64,000 nt of DNA from Caryophanales bacterium UBA1709 (GCA_002317215.1 DCJD01000012.1:28611-92610); one strand, 5' to 3'; counted from the stretch's first letter, positions 16,953 to 26,604 are shown. The notes: a model not told the origin generated them from the letters alone. A program made the numbers and translations.

Positions 16953-19268
16953 ATGGAAGAAAATGAATCATTATTTTTGCCAGTTATTGCTACAAGAGGA
17001 ATAGTTTTATTCCCAAATAATGAAAGCAGTTTGGAAATTGGAAGAAAAAAATCAATGATTGCGGTTGAAATATCTAACGCAGCCAATGATTCAAATGTTT
17101 TAATCGTCTCTCAAAAACATCCTGAAGAAAATGATCCTAAGTTAGATAATTTATATATGGTTGGAAGCTTATGTAAAATTGAAACCATTAAAAAGAACGC
17201 CGATAAATCATATCGCATATTAATTAAAGCTATCGATAGGGTAAAGATTGAGAATTATTATGAGCAAGACGGAACTATTTATGGTGAATTTAAAGTATTT
17301 AAGAGCGAACATGGGGATTCAAATGAAGAGTTAGCTTTAATTAATACTCTTGTAAAATATTTACAAGATTTTATTAATGGTTCTAAAGTAATTACCGCTC
17401 CTATGTTAAATAAACTTACTGAATCTCATGATGGGTCAACACTAAGTGATGCTATTGCTCAAATTGTTCCTCTTTTATTTACTATTAAACAAGAATTATT
17501 AGAAGAAAAAGAAATTAACAAAAGACTTGATAAACTTTTAATTTCTTTAAATGATTTAAATACTGTAAGTAATATTGAACAAGATATTGATAAGAGATTA
17601 AAAGAACGTTTAGATAATTCTCAAAAAGAATATTATTTAAGAGAAAAGATTAAAACCATTAAAGAAGAACTTGGTGAAGATGAAGAGGATGATCCAGAAT
17701 CTATTTTAGATAAGATAGAAAAAGAACCATATCCAGAAAATATTAAGAAAAAAATCAAAGATGAATTAAAGAAACTTGATATGATGCAACCTTCTTCTCC
17801 AGAAGCTAGTGTTATTAGAAATTATATTGATTGGTTAATTAATATTCCTTGGTATCAAACAACTTCTGATAATGATGATATTAATAATGTCGAAAAAGTA
17901 TTAAACGATGATCATTATGGCTTAGAAAAACCAAAAGAAAGAATATTAGAATATCTTGCTGTTAAAAAGTTAACTAGTTCTTTAAAAGCTCCTATTATTT
18001 GTTTCTCAGGTCCTCCTGGTACTGGAAAAACAAGTCTTGCCTTATCTATTGCTAAAGCTTTAAATAGAAAATATGTTAAGGTAAGCTTGGGTGGTGTTAG
18101 TGATGAAGCCGAAATAAGAGGACATCGAAGAACTTATATTGGATCTATGCCTGGAAGAATTATTCAAGGAATGAAAAAGGCAGGGGTAACTAATCCAGTA
18201 TTTATTCTAGATGAAATAGATAAATTGGGTAAAGACTATAAAGGAGATCCTTCTAACGCTTTACTTGATGTATTAGATCCAGAACAAAACAAAGCGTTCT
18301 CAGATAATTTTATTGAGGAAACTTATGATTTAAGTAACGTTTTATTTATTGCTACTGCAAACTATTTAGCAAACATTCCAGCCCCATTACTTGATAGATT
18401 AGAAGTTATAGAATTATCTTCATATACTGAACAAGAAAAACTAGAGATTGCTAAACAATATTTGATTAAAAAGCAAATTGAACAAAATGGTGTTTCAAAA
18501 CTAGATTTTGAGGATGAATCTTTATTATATTTAATTAGAGGATATACTAGGGAATCAGGAGTAAGACAACTAGAAAGACAAATTGGCTCTATTGCTAGAA
18601 AAATAGCTGTTAAATCATTGAAAAATTCAAAAACTAGTCATACTATAACCAAAGATAAGATTGTTGATTTATTAGGAAAACCATTATTTGATTATGGCAA
18701 GAAGGAAAAGAAAGACCAAGTTGGTTTAGTAACTGGTCTTGCTTATACTCAATATGGTGGAGATATATTACCTATTGAAGTGGTATATTTTGAAGGTAAA
18801 GGTAATTTAATAATTACTGGTAATCTTGGAAATGTAATGAAAGAATCAGCTTCTATTGCCTTAGGACATGTAAAGGCTAATGCTAAAAAATATGGAATAG
18901 ATCCAGAAATATTTGAGAAAATTGATATTCATATCCATTGTCCAGAAGGAGCGATACCAAAAGATGGGCCAAGCGCTGGATGTGCTTTAACTACTGCTTT
19001 AATTTCGGCTTTATCTAGTAAAAAAGTTCGTAGTGATATTGCTATGACTGGAGAAGTTACATTAAGAGGAAATGCTTTGCCAATTGGTGGTTTAAGAGAA
19101 AAATCTATTGCAGCACATAGATCTGGAATTAAAGAAATATTTATTCCAAAAGATAATGAAAAAGATATTGAAGATATTCCATTATCTGTAAGAAATGAAT
19201 TAAAGATAAATCTTGTTAGCCATATTGATGAGATTATCCCAAATGTTTTGATTGATGAATCTAAATAA
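16953..19268 (+). CDS. lon: ATP-dependent protease Lon
   Basis: A 771-residue AAA+ serine protease of normal LonA length. It has the N-terminal substrate domain (LPVIATRGIVLFPN), a central coiled coil, Walker A GPPGTGKT (about residue 353), Walker B VFILDEIDK, and the C-terminal protease domain with catalytic Ser in KDGPSAG (about 677) and Lys in GGLREKSIAAHRSG. It degrades misfolded and regulatory proteins in the cytoplasm. Its end overlaps ysxC, the usual Bacillota arrangement. A strong AAGGAGG ribosome site precedes the ATG. Confidence 0.96.
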   Translation: MEENESLFLPVIATRGIVLFPNNESSLEIGRKKSMIAVEISNAANDSNVLIVSQKHPEENDPKLDNLYMVGSLCKIETIKKNADKSYRILIKAIDRVKIENYYEQDGTIYGEFKVFKSEHGDSNEELALINTLVKYLQDFINGSKVITAPMLNKLTESHDGSTLSDAIAQIVPLLFTIKQELLEEKEINKRLDKLLISLNDLNTVSNIEQDIDKRLKERLDNSQKEYYLREKIKTIKEELGEDEEDDPESILDKIEKEPYPENIKKKIKDELKKLDMMQPSSPEASVIRNYIDWLINIPWYQTTSDNDDINNVEKVLNDDHYGLEKPKERILEYLAVKKLTSSLKAPIICFSGPPGTGKTSLALSIAKALNRKYVKVSLGGVSDEAEIRGHRRTYIGSMPGRIIQGMKKAGVTNPVFILDEIDKLGKDYKGDPSNALLDVLDPEQNKAFSDNFIEETYDLSNVLFIATANYLANIPAPLLDRLEVIELSSYTEQEKLEIAKQYLIKKQIEQNGVSKLDFEDESLLYLIRGYTRESGVRQLERQIGSIARKIAVKSLKNSKTSHTITKDKIVDLLGKPLFDYGKKEKKDQVGLVTGLAYTQYGGDILPIEVVYFEGKGNLIITGNLGNVMKESASIALGHVKANAKKYGIDPEIFEKIDIHIHCPEGAIPKDGPSAGCALTTALISALSSKKVRSDIAMTGEVTLRGNALPIGGLREKSIAAHRSGIKEIFIPKDNEKDIEDIPLSVRNELKINLVSHIDEIIPNVLIDESK

Positions 19269-19839
19269 TACAAAGTTTATTATCAGTTGTCCAAATTCTA
19301 CTCAATGGATTAATGATAATAAAAAAGAAATTGTTATTCTTGGTAAATCTAATGTTGGTAAATCAACTTTTATCAATATGATTACTAATAATAAAAATCT
19401 AGCTAAAACCAGTTCAACTCCTGGCCATACTAGATTATTAAATTTCTTTGATGTTGATAACTTATGGCGAATTGTTGATGCACCAGGATATGGCTATAGT
19501 GCTGTCAGCAAAACGATGGATTTTGATTTTTCCAAGATGATGGAAGAATATTTTGATACTAGAAAAAATCTTGTTGGAGCAATTTTGTTAATCGATTCTA
19601 GAAGAGGGAGTAGTGAAGATGATAAATTAATGCTCGATTTCATTACTAATCATAATATTCCTTTTATTATCGTAGCAACTAAATGCGATAAATTAAACCA
19701 ATCTGAAAGATCTAAATTATCTAATAAAATACTAGATAATCTAAGACTAAATCATGACACTAAAATTATTAATAGTTCAAATACTAAAAGAGATTGGATT
19801 GATATAGTTGTTCAAAGAATTGAATATATCTTAAAATAA
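19255..19839 (+). CDS. ysxC: Ribosome-biogenesis GTPase YsxC/EngB
   Basis: A 194-residue GTPase needed for 50S subunit maturation. It has G1 GKSNVGKST (about residue 30), G3 DAPGYGYSAV, and G4 TKCDK (about 142). I use ATG 19255, which overlaps lon by 14 bases; TTG 19252 is one codon earlier. The linkage to lon is conserved in Bacillota. Confidence 0.94.
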   Translation: MNLNNTKFIISCPNSTQWINDNKKEIVILGKSNVGKSTFINMITNNKNLAKTSSTPGHTRLLNFFDVDNLWRIVDAPGYGYSAVSKTMDFDFSKMMEEYFDTRKNLVGAILLIDSRRGSSEDDKLMLDFITNHNIPFIIVATKCDKLNQSERSKLSNKILDNLRLNHDTKIINSSNTKRDWIDIVVQRIEYILK

Positions 19840-19864
19840 TTGCAGTTATGGCTGCAATTTTTTA
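19838..19864 (+). terminator. Terminator after lon-ysxC
   Basis: AATTGCAG / CTGCAATTTTTT with a six-base loop; the stem begins in the ysxC stop codon. Confidence 0.8.
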
Positions 19865-19879
19865 AATATTTCTTTATTT

Positions 19880-19888
19880 TGATATAAT
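19880..19888 (+). promoter_or_regulatory. Extended -10 promoter of the hydrolase-protease pair
   Basis: TG-A-TATAAT (TATAAT 19883-19888), the same TGATATAAT string seen before the methyltransferase at 44230. An AGGAGGG ribosome site and the ATG at 19914 follow, so this transcript is not leaderless. Confidence 0.6.
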
Positions 19889-19913
19889 AAGAAGTAAAAT
19901 AGGAGGGATATTT

Positions 19914-20807
19914 ATGAAATATGTTTTTATTTTTTTAGCTATATTATTATTAATCTTACTTGCAATAGGATTTATTATGTATACTCAGATATCCTATCCT
20001 AATCATCAAAAAAGAGATGATCAAAAGAAGTTTAATAAAGAAAATGGATATGATAAAGGAATTGAACAATTAGAAAGAATTCCTTTTGAATTAGAATTAA
20101 GAGATGGTTACACAATTCATGGCGATTTCTCTAAAAATAATTCAAATAAATATGTTATTTTAATGCATGGCCATACATCTACTAGAGAAGGAGTAATTCC
20201 AATTGCTTTGCCTTTCTTTGAACTTGGTTATAATGTATTAGTTTTTGATGTAAGAGCATTTGGTGATAATAAATATTGTGATTGCACAATGGGAAAGAAA
20301 GAATCGAAAGACTTAGTTGAAATAATTGATTATGTTTACAAAAGATTTGGCAAGGATATTTATCTTGGAATATTTGGGGTAAGTTTAGGAGGAGCAAGTG
20401 TATTACTGTCCCTTCGCTATACTCAAAATATCAAATTTGTTGTTTCAGATTGCCCTTATGCTTCAACATATAAACTTGGTTTAGATATTCTAAAGAATAG
20501 AAAGATACCATTTCCTTTTATCTTTATGCCTTTTATTGAATTTTGGTGTATTATATTGAGCCATTTTAGTTTTAGAGGAACAAGTTGTATTAATAGTATT
20601 CAAAATAATAAAGTGCCTTTATTGTTAATTCATGGTACTAGCGATACATTTATTTATCCATATCATTCCCAAAATATATATGAAAAGGCGACTTGTTATA
20701 AAGAAATAAAATTATTTGATGGAGCAATCCATGCTAGAAGTATCTTAAAAGATCGAAATAAATATAAGAAAACTTTAAAAGATTTCTTAGACCACTTAGG
20801 AGGTTAA
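19914..20807 (+). CDS. Membrane-anchored alpha/beta hydrolase
   Basis: A 297-residue serine hydrolase. An N-terminal membrane helix (about residues 3-23) points the enzyme outside. The alpha/beta fold shows the oxyanion strand VILMHGHTSTREG, the nucleophile elbow GVSLGGAS (Ser about 157), an acid in HGTSDTFIYPYHS, and the catalytic His in GAIHARS. It resembles YqkD/Bem46-type hydrolases of unknown substrate. The next gene begins after one base with an AGGAGG site, so it is co-transcribed with the HtrA-like lipoprotein. Confidence 0.82.
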   Translation: MKYVFIFLAILLLILLAIGFIMYTQISYPNHQKRDDQKKFNKENGYDKGIEQLERIPFELELRDGYTIHGDFSKNNSNKYVILMHGHTSTREGVIPIALPFFELGYNVLVFDVRAFGDNKYCDCTMGKKESKDLVEIIDYVYKRFGKDIYLGIFGVSLGGASVLLSLRYTQNIKFVVSDCPYASTYKLGLDILKNRKIPFPFIFMPFIEFWCIILSHFSFRGTSCINSIQNNKVPLLLIHGTSDTFIYPYHSQNIYEKATCYKEIKLFDGAIHARSILKDRNKYKKTLKDFLDHLGG

Positions 20808-20808
20808 T

Positions 20809-22227
20809 ATGAAAAAGAATATATTATTATTATTACCATTATTAATTCTTGGATTATTTTTAAACGGATGTAGCAATAATGGGTTAAGTGCTTACGAGAT
20901 TGCTGTTAAAAATGGATTTAATGGAAGCGAAGTAGAATGGCTTGAATCCTTAAAAGGAAAAGATGGAACTAGTTTTAATAACCAATCCATTTTTAATATC
21001 ACTTCTGAAGAAACTATTAATGGACATAAATATACAATTACTTATAGTGATTCTTCTTCATATTCTTTTGAGGTTAATGATGGTCAAAACGCTTATGAAA
21101 TCGCAAAAGATCATGGATTTATTGGCGATGAAGAATCTTGGCTAAATAGTTTAACGGTTGTTAACTATAATACTACTATTAATAGTAGCGATGGAGTTAT
21201 AAATGGAATCAATAAAGCAATCTTATCAACTGTTGCTATTGTCGCAAAAGATGATGCGGATAGCGAAACTGGAAGTAGTGGAGCAGGAGTAATAATTGAT
21301 TTAAATAAAGCAACTAATGAAGCGTATATTATTACTAACTACCATGTTGTTTATGATGACACTAATCAGAAAATATCCCCATATATTGGCGTATATTTAT
21401 ATGGTCAAGAAAGTAAAAGTAGAGTAATGGAAGCAAGTTATATTGGCGGATCTTTAAATTATGATATTGCCATAATTAAAGTAACTTCACTTTCTATTTC
21501 ATCTTCATTTGCAACAGCTGCTACTATCTCAAATGAATTAGAAGTAGGCCAAACTACCATAGCAGTTGGTAATCCTGAAGGAACTGGTATTAGTGCTAGT
21601 GTTGGTATATTAAATCTAGAATCTGAATATATTACATTAACAGGTGGAGATAATATAACTTCAATTGAACTTCGTGTTATGCGAACTGATGCTGCTGTTA
21701 ATCCTGGAAATAGTGGTGGTGGATTATTTAATAAAAATGGAGAATTAATTGGTATTGTTAATGCTAAAAGTATTAAATCAACTAGTGATAATATTGGATA
21801 TGCAATTCCAATCTATAATGCTCTTAGCTGCTATAATAATATTTTAGATATTGCAAGCAAAGATATTAATAAAGATGGTATATATAAACCATTACTCGGA
21901 ATTACTATCCAAGCATATGATAAAGAAAGTAGTTATGATCCTTTAACTAATAAATTTACTAAAATAGAGCATATTAAAGTAATTGAAATAAATGATACTA
22001 GTATTTGCAAAAATATAGTTGAAGTTGATGATATATTAAATAGCATCTCTTGTTATGATTCTTCAACTTTAGTTTTTACTAAACAAATTAATCATATTTA
22101 TGATATTACTGAAGCTTTAATTAACGTAAGAGAAGGCAACGTATTAGTATTAAATATAACTCGTGCTGAAGAAACATTTAATGTCAATATAACAATAACT
22201 AGTGATTCTATTAATCTATTTATTTAA
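20809..22227 (+). CDS. HtrA/DegP-like serine protease lipoprotein
   Basis: A 472-residue secreted protease with signal peptide and lipobox LNGC (Cys about 21). Before the protease come two copies of a short module (SAYEIAVKNGFNGSEVEWLE at about 26 and NAYEIAKDHGFIGDEESWL at about 95), a repeat common in surface proteins of Bacillota. The trypsin-like domain has the triad His in ITNYHVV, Asp in NYDIAIIKV, and Ser in NPGNSGGG. The C-terminal 110 residues sit where a PDZ domain would be but are only weakly PDZ-like. It likely degrades misfolded exported proteins at the membrane surface. Confidence 0.88.
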   Translation: MKKNILLLLPLLILGLFLNGCSNNGLSAYEIAVKNGFNGSEVEWLESLKGKDGTSFNNQSIFNITSEETINGHKYTITYSDSSSYSFEVNDGQNAYEIAKDHGFIGDEESWLNSLTVVNYNTTINSSDGVINGINKAILSTVAIVAKDDADSETGSSGAGVIIDLNKATNEAYIITNYHVVYDDTNQKISPYIGVYLYGQESKSRVMEASYIGGSLNYDIAIIKVTSLSISSSFATAATISNELEVGQTTIAVGNPEGTGISASVGILNLESEYITLTGGDNITSIELRVMRTDAAVNPGNSGGGLFNKNGELIGIVNAKSIKSTSDNIGYAIPIYNALSCYNNILDIASKDINKDGIYKPLLGITIQAYDKESSYDPLTNKFTKIEHIKVIEINDTSICKNIVEVDDILNSISCYDSSTLVFTKQINHIYDITEALINVREGNVLVLNITRAEETFNVNITITSDSINLFI

Positions 22228-22236
22228 AATAAATAG

Positions 22237-22245
22237 TGTTATAAT
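22237..22245 (+). promoter_or_regulatory. Extended -10 promoter of the valS T-box transcript
   Basis: TG-T-TATAAT, with TATAAT at 22240-22245, about 10 bases after the preceding gene's stop. Transcription should start near 22252, just before T-box stem I. Confidence 0.6.
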
Positions 22246-22251
22246 AAAACT

Positions 22252-22478
22252 GCGTTGAATAGAAGGTATTAGAATTATTCTTAATAGAGAGCTAATAGTG
22301 GGTGGAAAATTAGCAAAGATATAATCTAATATGTCGTCTAGGAGCATAAAGATGAAAATAAGTAGTCTTTACGGGTTATTCCGTTATAAATAAATTAAGG
22401 TGCATAGTTTAAAAACTATGAATAAGGATGGTACCGCGAATTTTCGTTCCTATATATTTTATATATAGGAACTTTTTT
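22252..22478 (+). promoter_or_regulatory. T-box riboswitch controlling valS
   Basis: The leader holds the T-box consensus AAGGATGGTACCGCG at 22424-22438, an AGAGAGC...GGTGGAAA distal stem I region near 22285-22315, and a terminator hairpin GTTCCTATATAT / ATATATAGGAAC plus T run at 22446-22478. Uncharged tRNA-Val is expected to stabilise the antiterminator and allow read-through. A GTC triplet near 22333 is a candidate specifier, but I could not settle the stem I fold by eye. Confidence 0.9.
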
Positions 22479-22497
22479 ATTTTAAGGAGGATAAAAT

Positions 22498-25128
22498 ATG
22501 ATATTAGAAAAGAATTATGATCATAAAATTGTTGAAAGCGATAAATATGATAAATGGGTAAAGTCAAAGGTCTTTGAGCAACATGATGTTGCTAAAACAC
22601 CTTTTACTATTGTTATACCACCACCAAATGTAACTGGTAAATTACATATTGGTCATGCTTGGGATACAACTATTCAAGATATGATTATTAGATATAAGCA
22701 TCTCAAAGGTTTTGATACTTTATGGGTTCCTGGTAGTGACCATGCTGGTATTGCAACACAAGCTAAAGTTGAAGCTAAACTTAGAGAAGAAGGTATTTCT
22801 AGATATGATTTAGGAAGAGAAAAATTCCTAGATGTATGTTGGAAATGGAAACATGATTATCATGATTTTATATTCTCTCAATGGGCAATGCTTGGATTAG
22901 CTTTAGATTATTCAAAAGAAAGATTTACATTAGATGAAGGATTAAGTAATGCTGTTAAAAAAGTATTCGTCGATTTATATAATAAAGGATTAATTTATCA
23001 AGGACAAAGAATAATAAATTGGGATCCTGTTTTTAAGACGGCTTTAAGTAATGTAGAAGTAATATATGAAGAAACCGAATCTAAGATGTACTATTTTAAA
23101 TACTATCTTGAGGATAAATCTGATTATTTAACCGTAGCTACTACTCGTCCAGAGACGATGTTTGGGGATGTTTGTGTTGTTGTAAATCCTAATGATTCAC
23201 GTTTTACTAAATATATTGGTAAAAAAGTTTATAATCCAGCTAACAATGATTTATTACCAATTATAGCTGATGAATATGTTGATATTGAATTTGGTACTGG
23301 AGCTATGAAATGTACTCCAGCCCATGATCCAAATGATTATATATTAGGTAAGAAATATAACTTAGATTGTATTAATGTTATGAATCCTGATGGTAGCATG
23401 AATGAGGTATGTGGTAAATATCAAGGACAAGATAGATTTGAATGTCGTGAAAATCTTGTAAAACAAATTGAAAGCGATGGATTATTGGTTAAGATTGAAA
23501 AACATATTAATCAAGTAGGATATAGTGAAAGAAGTCATGCGATTGTTGAACCATATTTATCTAAGCAATGGTTTGTTAAGATGGCTCCATTAGCAAAACA
23601 AGCATTAGATAATCAACAAAGCGATAATAAAGTAAACTTTATTCCAGAAAGATTTGAGAAAATCTTTACTAATTGGATGAGTGGAGTTGAAGATTGGTGT
23701 ATTAGTAGACAACTATGGTGGGGACATCGTATTCCTGCTTGGTATAACAATACTACTAATGAAGTTTATGTTGGTGAACAACCACCAAAGGATATTGAAA
23801 ATTATCATCAAGATGAGGATGTTTTAGATACTTGGTTTAGTAGTGCTTTATGGCCTTTCTCAACTTTGGGATTCCCAGATACAACTAATCCTTTATATCA
23901 AAGATATTTCCCAACAGATATATTAGTTACAGGTTATGATATTATTTTCTTCTGGGTATCTAGAATGATTTTCCAAAGCTTAGAGTTCACTAAACAAATA
24001 CCATTTAAAAATTGTTTAATCCATGGTTTAATTAGAGACCCATTTGGTAAGAAAATGAGTAAATCAGTTGGTAATGCAGTTGATCCAAAAGATATTATTG
24101 ATAGATATGGCTGTGATTCACTTAGATTCTTCTTAACTACCAATAGTGCTCCTGGATTAGATTTAAGATATAGCGAGGAAAAAATTAGCAGTTCTAGAAA
24201 CTTTATTAATAAAATTTGGAATGCTTCTAGATTTGTTATGATGAATCTTGGAGAAGACTATAAATTTAGCGAAATTGATTATGATAATGCTTCTATATTT
24301 GATAAAGATATTCTAAAGAAATTAAATAAAACTATTGAACAACTAAATATCTCAATGGATAAATATGATTTTGTAATTGCTGGATCTACTTTATATAACT
24401 TTATATATGATGATTTCTGTTCCATTTACATCGAAATGGCTAAAATATGTTTAAATAGTAGCGATGAAGAAAAGAAAAAAGCAACTATGAATACTTTATA
24501 TTATGTATTAGATTCAATATTAGTCATGATTCATCCATTTATTCCATTTGTTACTGAAGAGATCTATCAAAACTTACATAATTCAAAGGAAGCTTGCATT
24601 TTTAGTGATGCATCTTGGCCAAAAATAATTGATAAATATAATGATTTTAACGAAGAAACTAGTGATTATATTAATGAAATAATCAAAACTATTAGAATCA
24701 TGAAGAGTGAACAAAATATCGCTCCAAATAAACAAATTAAACTAGTAATTGAATCCAGTGATAATAAATTAGTTTCATCATTAAAAGATAACGTTCAATA
24801 TATTTCTCGTTTCGCTTTTGCTGATGAAGTTGATTTTGTTAATAAACTTGATAATAAAGAAAATGGTTTTAGTTTTGTTTTATCAAAAATTAGCTTGTTT
24901 GTACCATCTAAAGATTTAATTAATGTTGAAGAAGAGATTATTAAAGTCAATAAGGAAATTGAAAAATTTAGAAGCGAGATTGATAGAGGAGAAAAAATGC
25001 TATCCAATCCATCATTTACTTCAAAAGCCCCTAAGGAAAAGATTGCTCTTGAAGAAGAAAAACTTGCTAATAATAAATTATCTTTAGAAAAGTCTCTACA
25101 AAAATTAGAAGATTTAAAGAAGATGTAA
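22498..25128 (+). CDS. valS: Valyl-tRNA synthetase
   Basis: A class I synthetase of 876 residues, the normal size. The HIGH motif is in PPPNVTGKLHIGHAWD (about residue 41-56) and KMSKS in GKKMSKSVGNAVDP (about 518). The CP1 editing domain lies between them (TVATTRPETMFGDV), then the anticodon-binding domain, and a C-terminal coiled coil (about 805-876). AAGGAGG lies before the ATG. It is regulated by the T-box directly upstream and closed by a terminator at 25152. Confidence 0.97.
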   Translation: MILEKNYDHKIVESDKYDKWVKSKVFEQHDVAKTPFTIVIPPPNVTGKLHIGHAWDTTIQDMIIRYKHLKGFDTLWVPGSDHAGIATQAKVEAKLREEGISRYDLGREKFLDVCWKWKHDYHDFIFSQWAMLGLALDYSKERFTLDEGLSNAVKKVFVDLYNKGLIYQGQRIINWDPVFKTALSNVEVIYEETESKMYYFKYYLEDKSDYLTVATTRPETMFGDVCVVVNPNDSRFTKYIGKKVYNPANNDLLPIIADEYVDIEFGTGAMKCTPAHDPNDYILGKKYNLDCINVMNPDGSMNEVCGKYQGQDRFECRENLVKQIESDGLLVKIEKHINQVGYSERSHAIVEPYLSKQWFVKMAPLAKQALDNQQSDNKVNFIPERFEKIFTNWMSGVEDWCISRQLWWGHRIPAWYNNTTNEVYVGEQPPKDIENYHQDEDVLDTWFSSALWPFSTLGFPDTTNPLYQRYFPTDILVTGYDIIFFWVSRMIFQSLEFTKQIPFKNCLIHGLIRDPFGKKMSKSVGNAVDPKDIIDRYGCDSLRFFLTTNSAPGLDLRYSEEKISSSRNFINKIWNASRFVMMNLGEDYKFSEIDYDNASIFDKDILKKLNKTIEQLNISMDKYDFVIAGSTLYNFIYDDFCSIYIEMAKICLNSSDEEKKKATMNTLYYVLDSILVMIHPFIPFVTEEIYQNLHNSKEACIFSDASWPKIIDKYNDFNEETSDYINEIIKTIRIMKSEQNIAPNKQIKLVIESSDNKLVSSLKDNVQYISRFAFADEVDFVNKLDNKENGFSFVLSKISLFVPSKDLINVEEEIIKVNKEIEKFRSEIDRGEKMLSNPSFTSKAPKEKIALEEEKLANNKLSLEKSLQKLEDLKKM

Positions 25129-25151
25129 GTAAAAAATAATATTTATGTACT

Positions 25152-25179
25152 AAAAAGCGGCTATAGGTAGCCGTTTTTT
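25152..25179 (+). terminator. Terminator after valS
   Basis: CGGCTA-TAGG-TAGCCG followed by TTTTTT. Confidence 0.85.
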
Positions 25180-25246
25180 ATTATTTTTAAAATCATTTAG
25201 GAATTTTAATATTTTTAGAATATATATAAGTGAAAGGAGAAAATAT

Positions 25247-25459
25247 ATGAGACAACTTACAATTAAAGAAGAGAAGGGAATTAAAGGTGGTGAAGCATTA
25301 ACTATTGCTCTTGTTTGCGCGGTAATGGCAACATCAATTTTTATTATTGTTGGATGGAAAATGTATCAATCAACTAAGGGCTCAATTCAAATTCCAGGAG
25401 GCTTTAAATTTAGTTGGTCAGCAGTGAAATTAGGAATATCAAATATATTTAGAAAGTAA
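25247..25459 (+). CDS. Double-glycine-leader peptide (bacteriocin- or pheromone-like)
   Basis: A 70-residue peptide with a strong AAAGGAG ribosome site. The first 15 residues, MRQLTIKEEKGIKGG, have the form of a GG leader (hydrophobic-x-x-x-E...I-x-G-G), normally cut after GG by a C39-peptidase ABC exporter. The remaining 55 residues contain a hydrophobic helix (about 17-36), then a Gly/aromatic-rich basic tail (IPGGFKFSWSAVKLG), as in class II bacteriocins. No C39 exporter or immunity gene is visible here; the ABC pair at 28541 lacks C39 domains. It is translationally coupled to radC (TAATG). It could instead be a plain single-helix membrane protein with a chance GG. Confidence 0.65.
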   Translation: MRQLTIKEEKGIKGGEALTIALVCAVMATSIFIIVGWKMYQSTKGSIQIPGGFKFSWSAVKLGISNIFRK

Positions 25460-26130
25460 TGAAAATTAGGGATATTTGCGAAAGCGATAAACCAAGAGAA
25501 AAAACATTAATAAAAGGCATTGAGAGTTTGTCGGATGCAGAACTTATTTCGTTATTAATAAGAACTGGTACAAGCTATGAATCGGCCATTGATCTTTCGT
25601 ATGAAGTATTAAATAGAATTGGAGGTTTACAAGAATTAAAAAATACTACTTATAGTGAAATAGCTAGTATTAAAGGAATGGGAGTTTCTAAAACGCTTGC
25701 TTTAATTGCGTGTGTAGAAGTAGCTAAAAGAATGGAGATAGAATATAAGCCCTTATCAAAGATTAAATCTATCGAACAAATAGTTAACATTTTTGAACCT
25801 TTATTAAAAAATGAAAAGCAAGAATATCTTTATGGTTTATATTTGGATTCAAGACAAAATCTGATTAAATATGTAATGCTATATAAAGGTGGTTTAAATG
25901 AGCATTACATACACCCAAGAGATATATTTAGAGAAGCAATAAAACTTAATGCTGCAGCGGTTATTTTGCTTCATAATCATCCTAGCGGTGAATGTGAACC
26001 GAGTAGCAAAGATGTTGAAACAACTTTAAGAATTCAAGAACTCGGTAAAGAGATAGGCATTCCCTTGATTGATCATTTGATAATCGGAACAAAAAGACAT
26101 TGTTCATTGAAACAATTGGGATTGATTTAA
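25459..26130 (+). CDS. radC: RadC-family JAB-domain protein
   Basis: A 223-residue protein of normal length. The N-terminal helix-hairpin-helix region (GMGVSKTLALIACVEV, about 74-89) is followed by the JAMM metal-protease-like domain with HNHPSGECEPSSKD (about 174-187), giving the two His and the Asp zinc ligands. Its biochemical role is unproven; in naturally competent streptococci it is a late competence gene. Its start overlaps the stop of the GG-leader peptide and there is no ribosome site of its own, so the two are made together. Confidence 0.92.
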   Translation: MKIRDICESDKPREKTLIKGIESLSDAELISLLIRTGTSYESAIDLSYEVLNRIGGLQELKNTTYSEIASIKGMGVSKTLALIACVEVAKRMEIEYKPLSKIKSIEQIVNIFEPLLKNEKQEYLYGLYLDSRQNLIKYVMLYKGGLNEHYIHPRDIFREAIKLNAAAVILLHNHPSGECEPSSKDVETTLRIQELGKEIGIPLIDHLIIGTKRHCSLKQLGLI

Positions 26131-26149
26131 ATATTATATATTTAACTAA

Positions 26150-26178
26150 TTGACTACAATATTGGCTTGTGGTAACAT
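26150..26178 (+). promoter_or_regulatory. Promoter of the rplU-prp-rpmA operon
   Basis: TTGACT (26150-26155), a 17-base spacer, TAACAT (26173-26178). It stands 20 bases after the radC stop. Confidence 0.6.
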
Positions 26179-26179
26179 T

Positions 26180-26285
26180 TATTCGTTGTTAGCCTTCTTG
26201 GAGGGTTACAACCGCTCTCTATGGGTCTATAAAGCCATTGGCTACCTAATTAGGCGAGTCTTATCCAAATTATAGGAGGTGTAAT
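26180..26285 (+). promoter_or_regulatory. Ribosomal protein L21 leader RNA
   Basis: About 105 structured bases lie between the promoter and the L21 start, with several short helices (for example CCTTCTTGGAGGG and AGCCATTGGCT) and GC-richer sequence than its surroundings. Bacillota rplU genes carry a known L21 leader at this place, thought to bind an operon product for feedback. I assign it by position and general look rather than by a full fold. Confidence 0.65.
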
Positions 26286-26289
26286 CAAA

Positions 26290-26604
26290 ATGTACGCAAT
26301 TATTGAAACAGGTGGAAAACAAATCAAAGTCGCAAAAGGAGATTTAGTTTTTGTTGAAAAACTAGATGCTAAAGTAGGAGAAGAAGTAGTTTTTGATAAA
26401 GTTCTTCTAGTATGTGACAAAAAAGCACAAGTTGGAAAACCATATGTTAAAAATGCAGTAGTAAAGGCTAGTGTCGAGAAACAAGACAAAGCAAAAAAGG
26501 TTATCGTCTTCAAATATCGTTCTAAAGCTAATGAAAGAAATAAGAACGGTCATAGACAACCATATACAAAAGTTAAAATTACTAGCATTGAAATTGGTGA
26601 ATAA
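26290..26604 (+). CDS. rplU: 50S ribosomal protein L21
   Basis: A 104-residue ribosomal protein starting [18 protein letters not shown], the family signature. It binds 23S rRNA near L20. A strong AGGAGGTG ribosome site is present. The stop overlaps the start of prp. First gene of the conserved rplU-prp-rpmA-obgE cluster. Confidence 0.97.
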   Translation: MYAIIETGGKQIKVAKGDLVFVEKLDAKVGEEVVFDKVLLVCDKKAQVGKPYVKNAVVKASVEKQDKAKKVIVFKYRSKANERNKNGHRQPYTKVKITSIEIGE

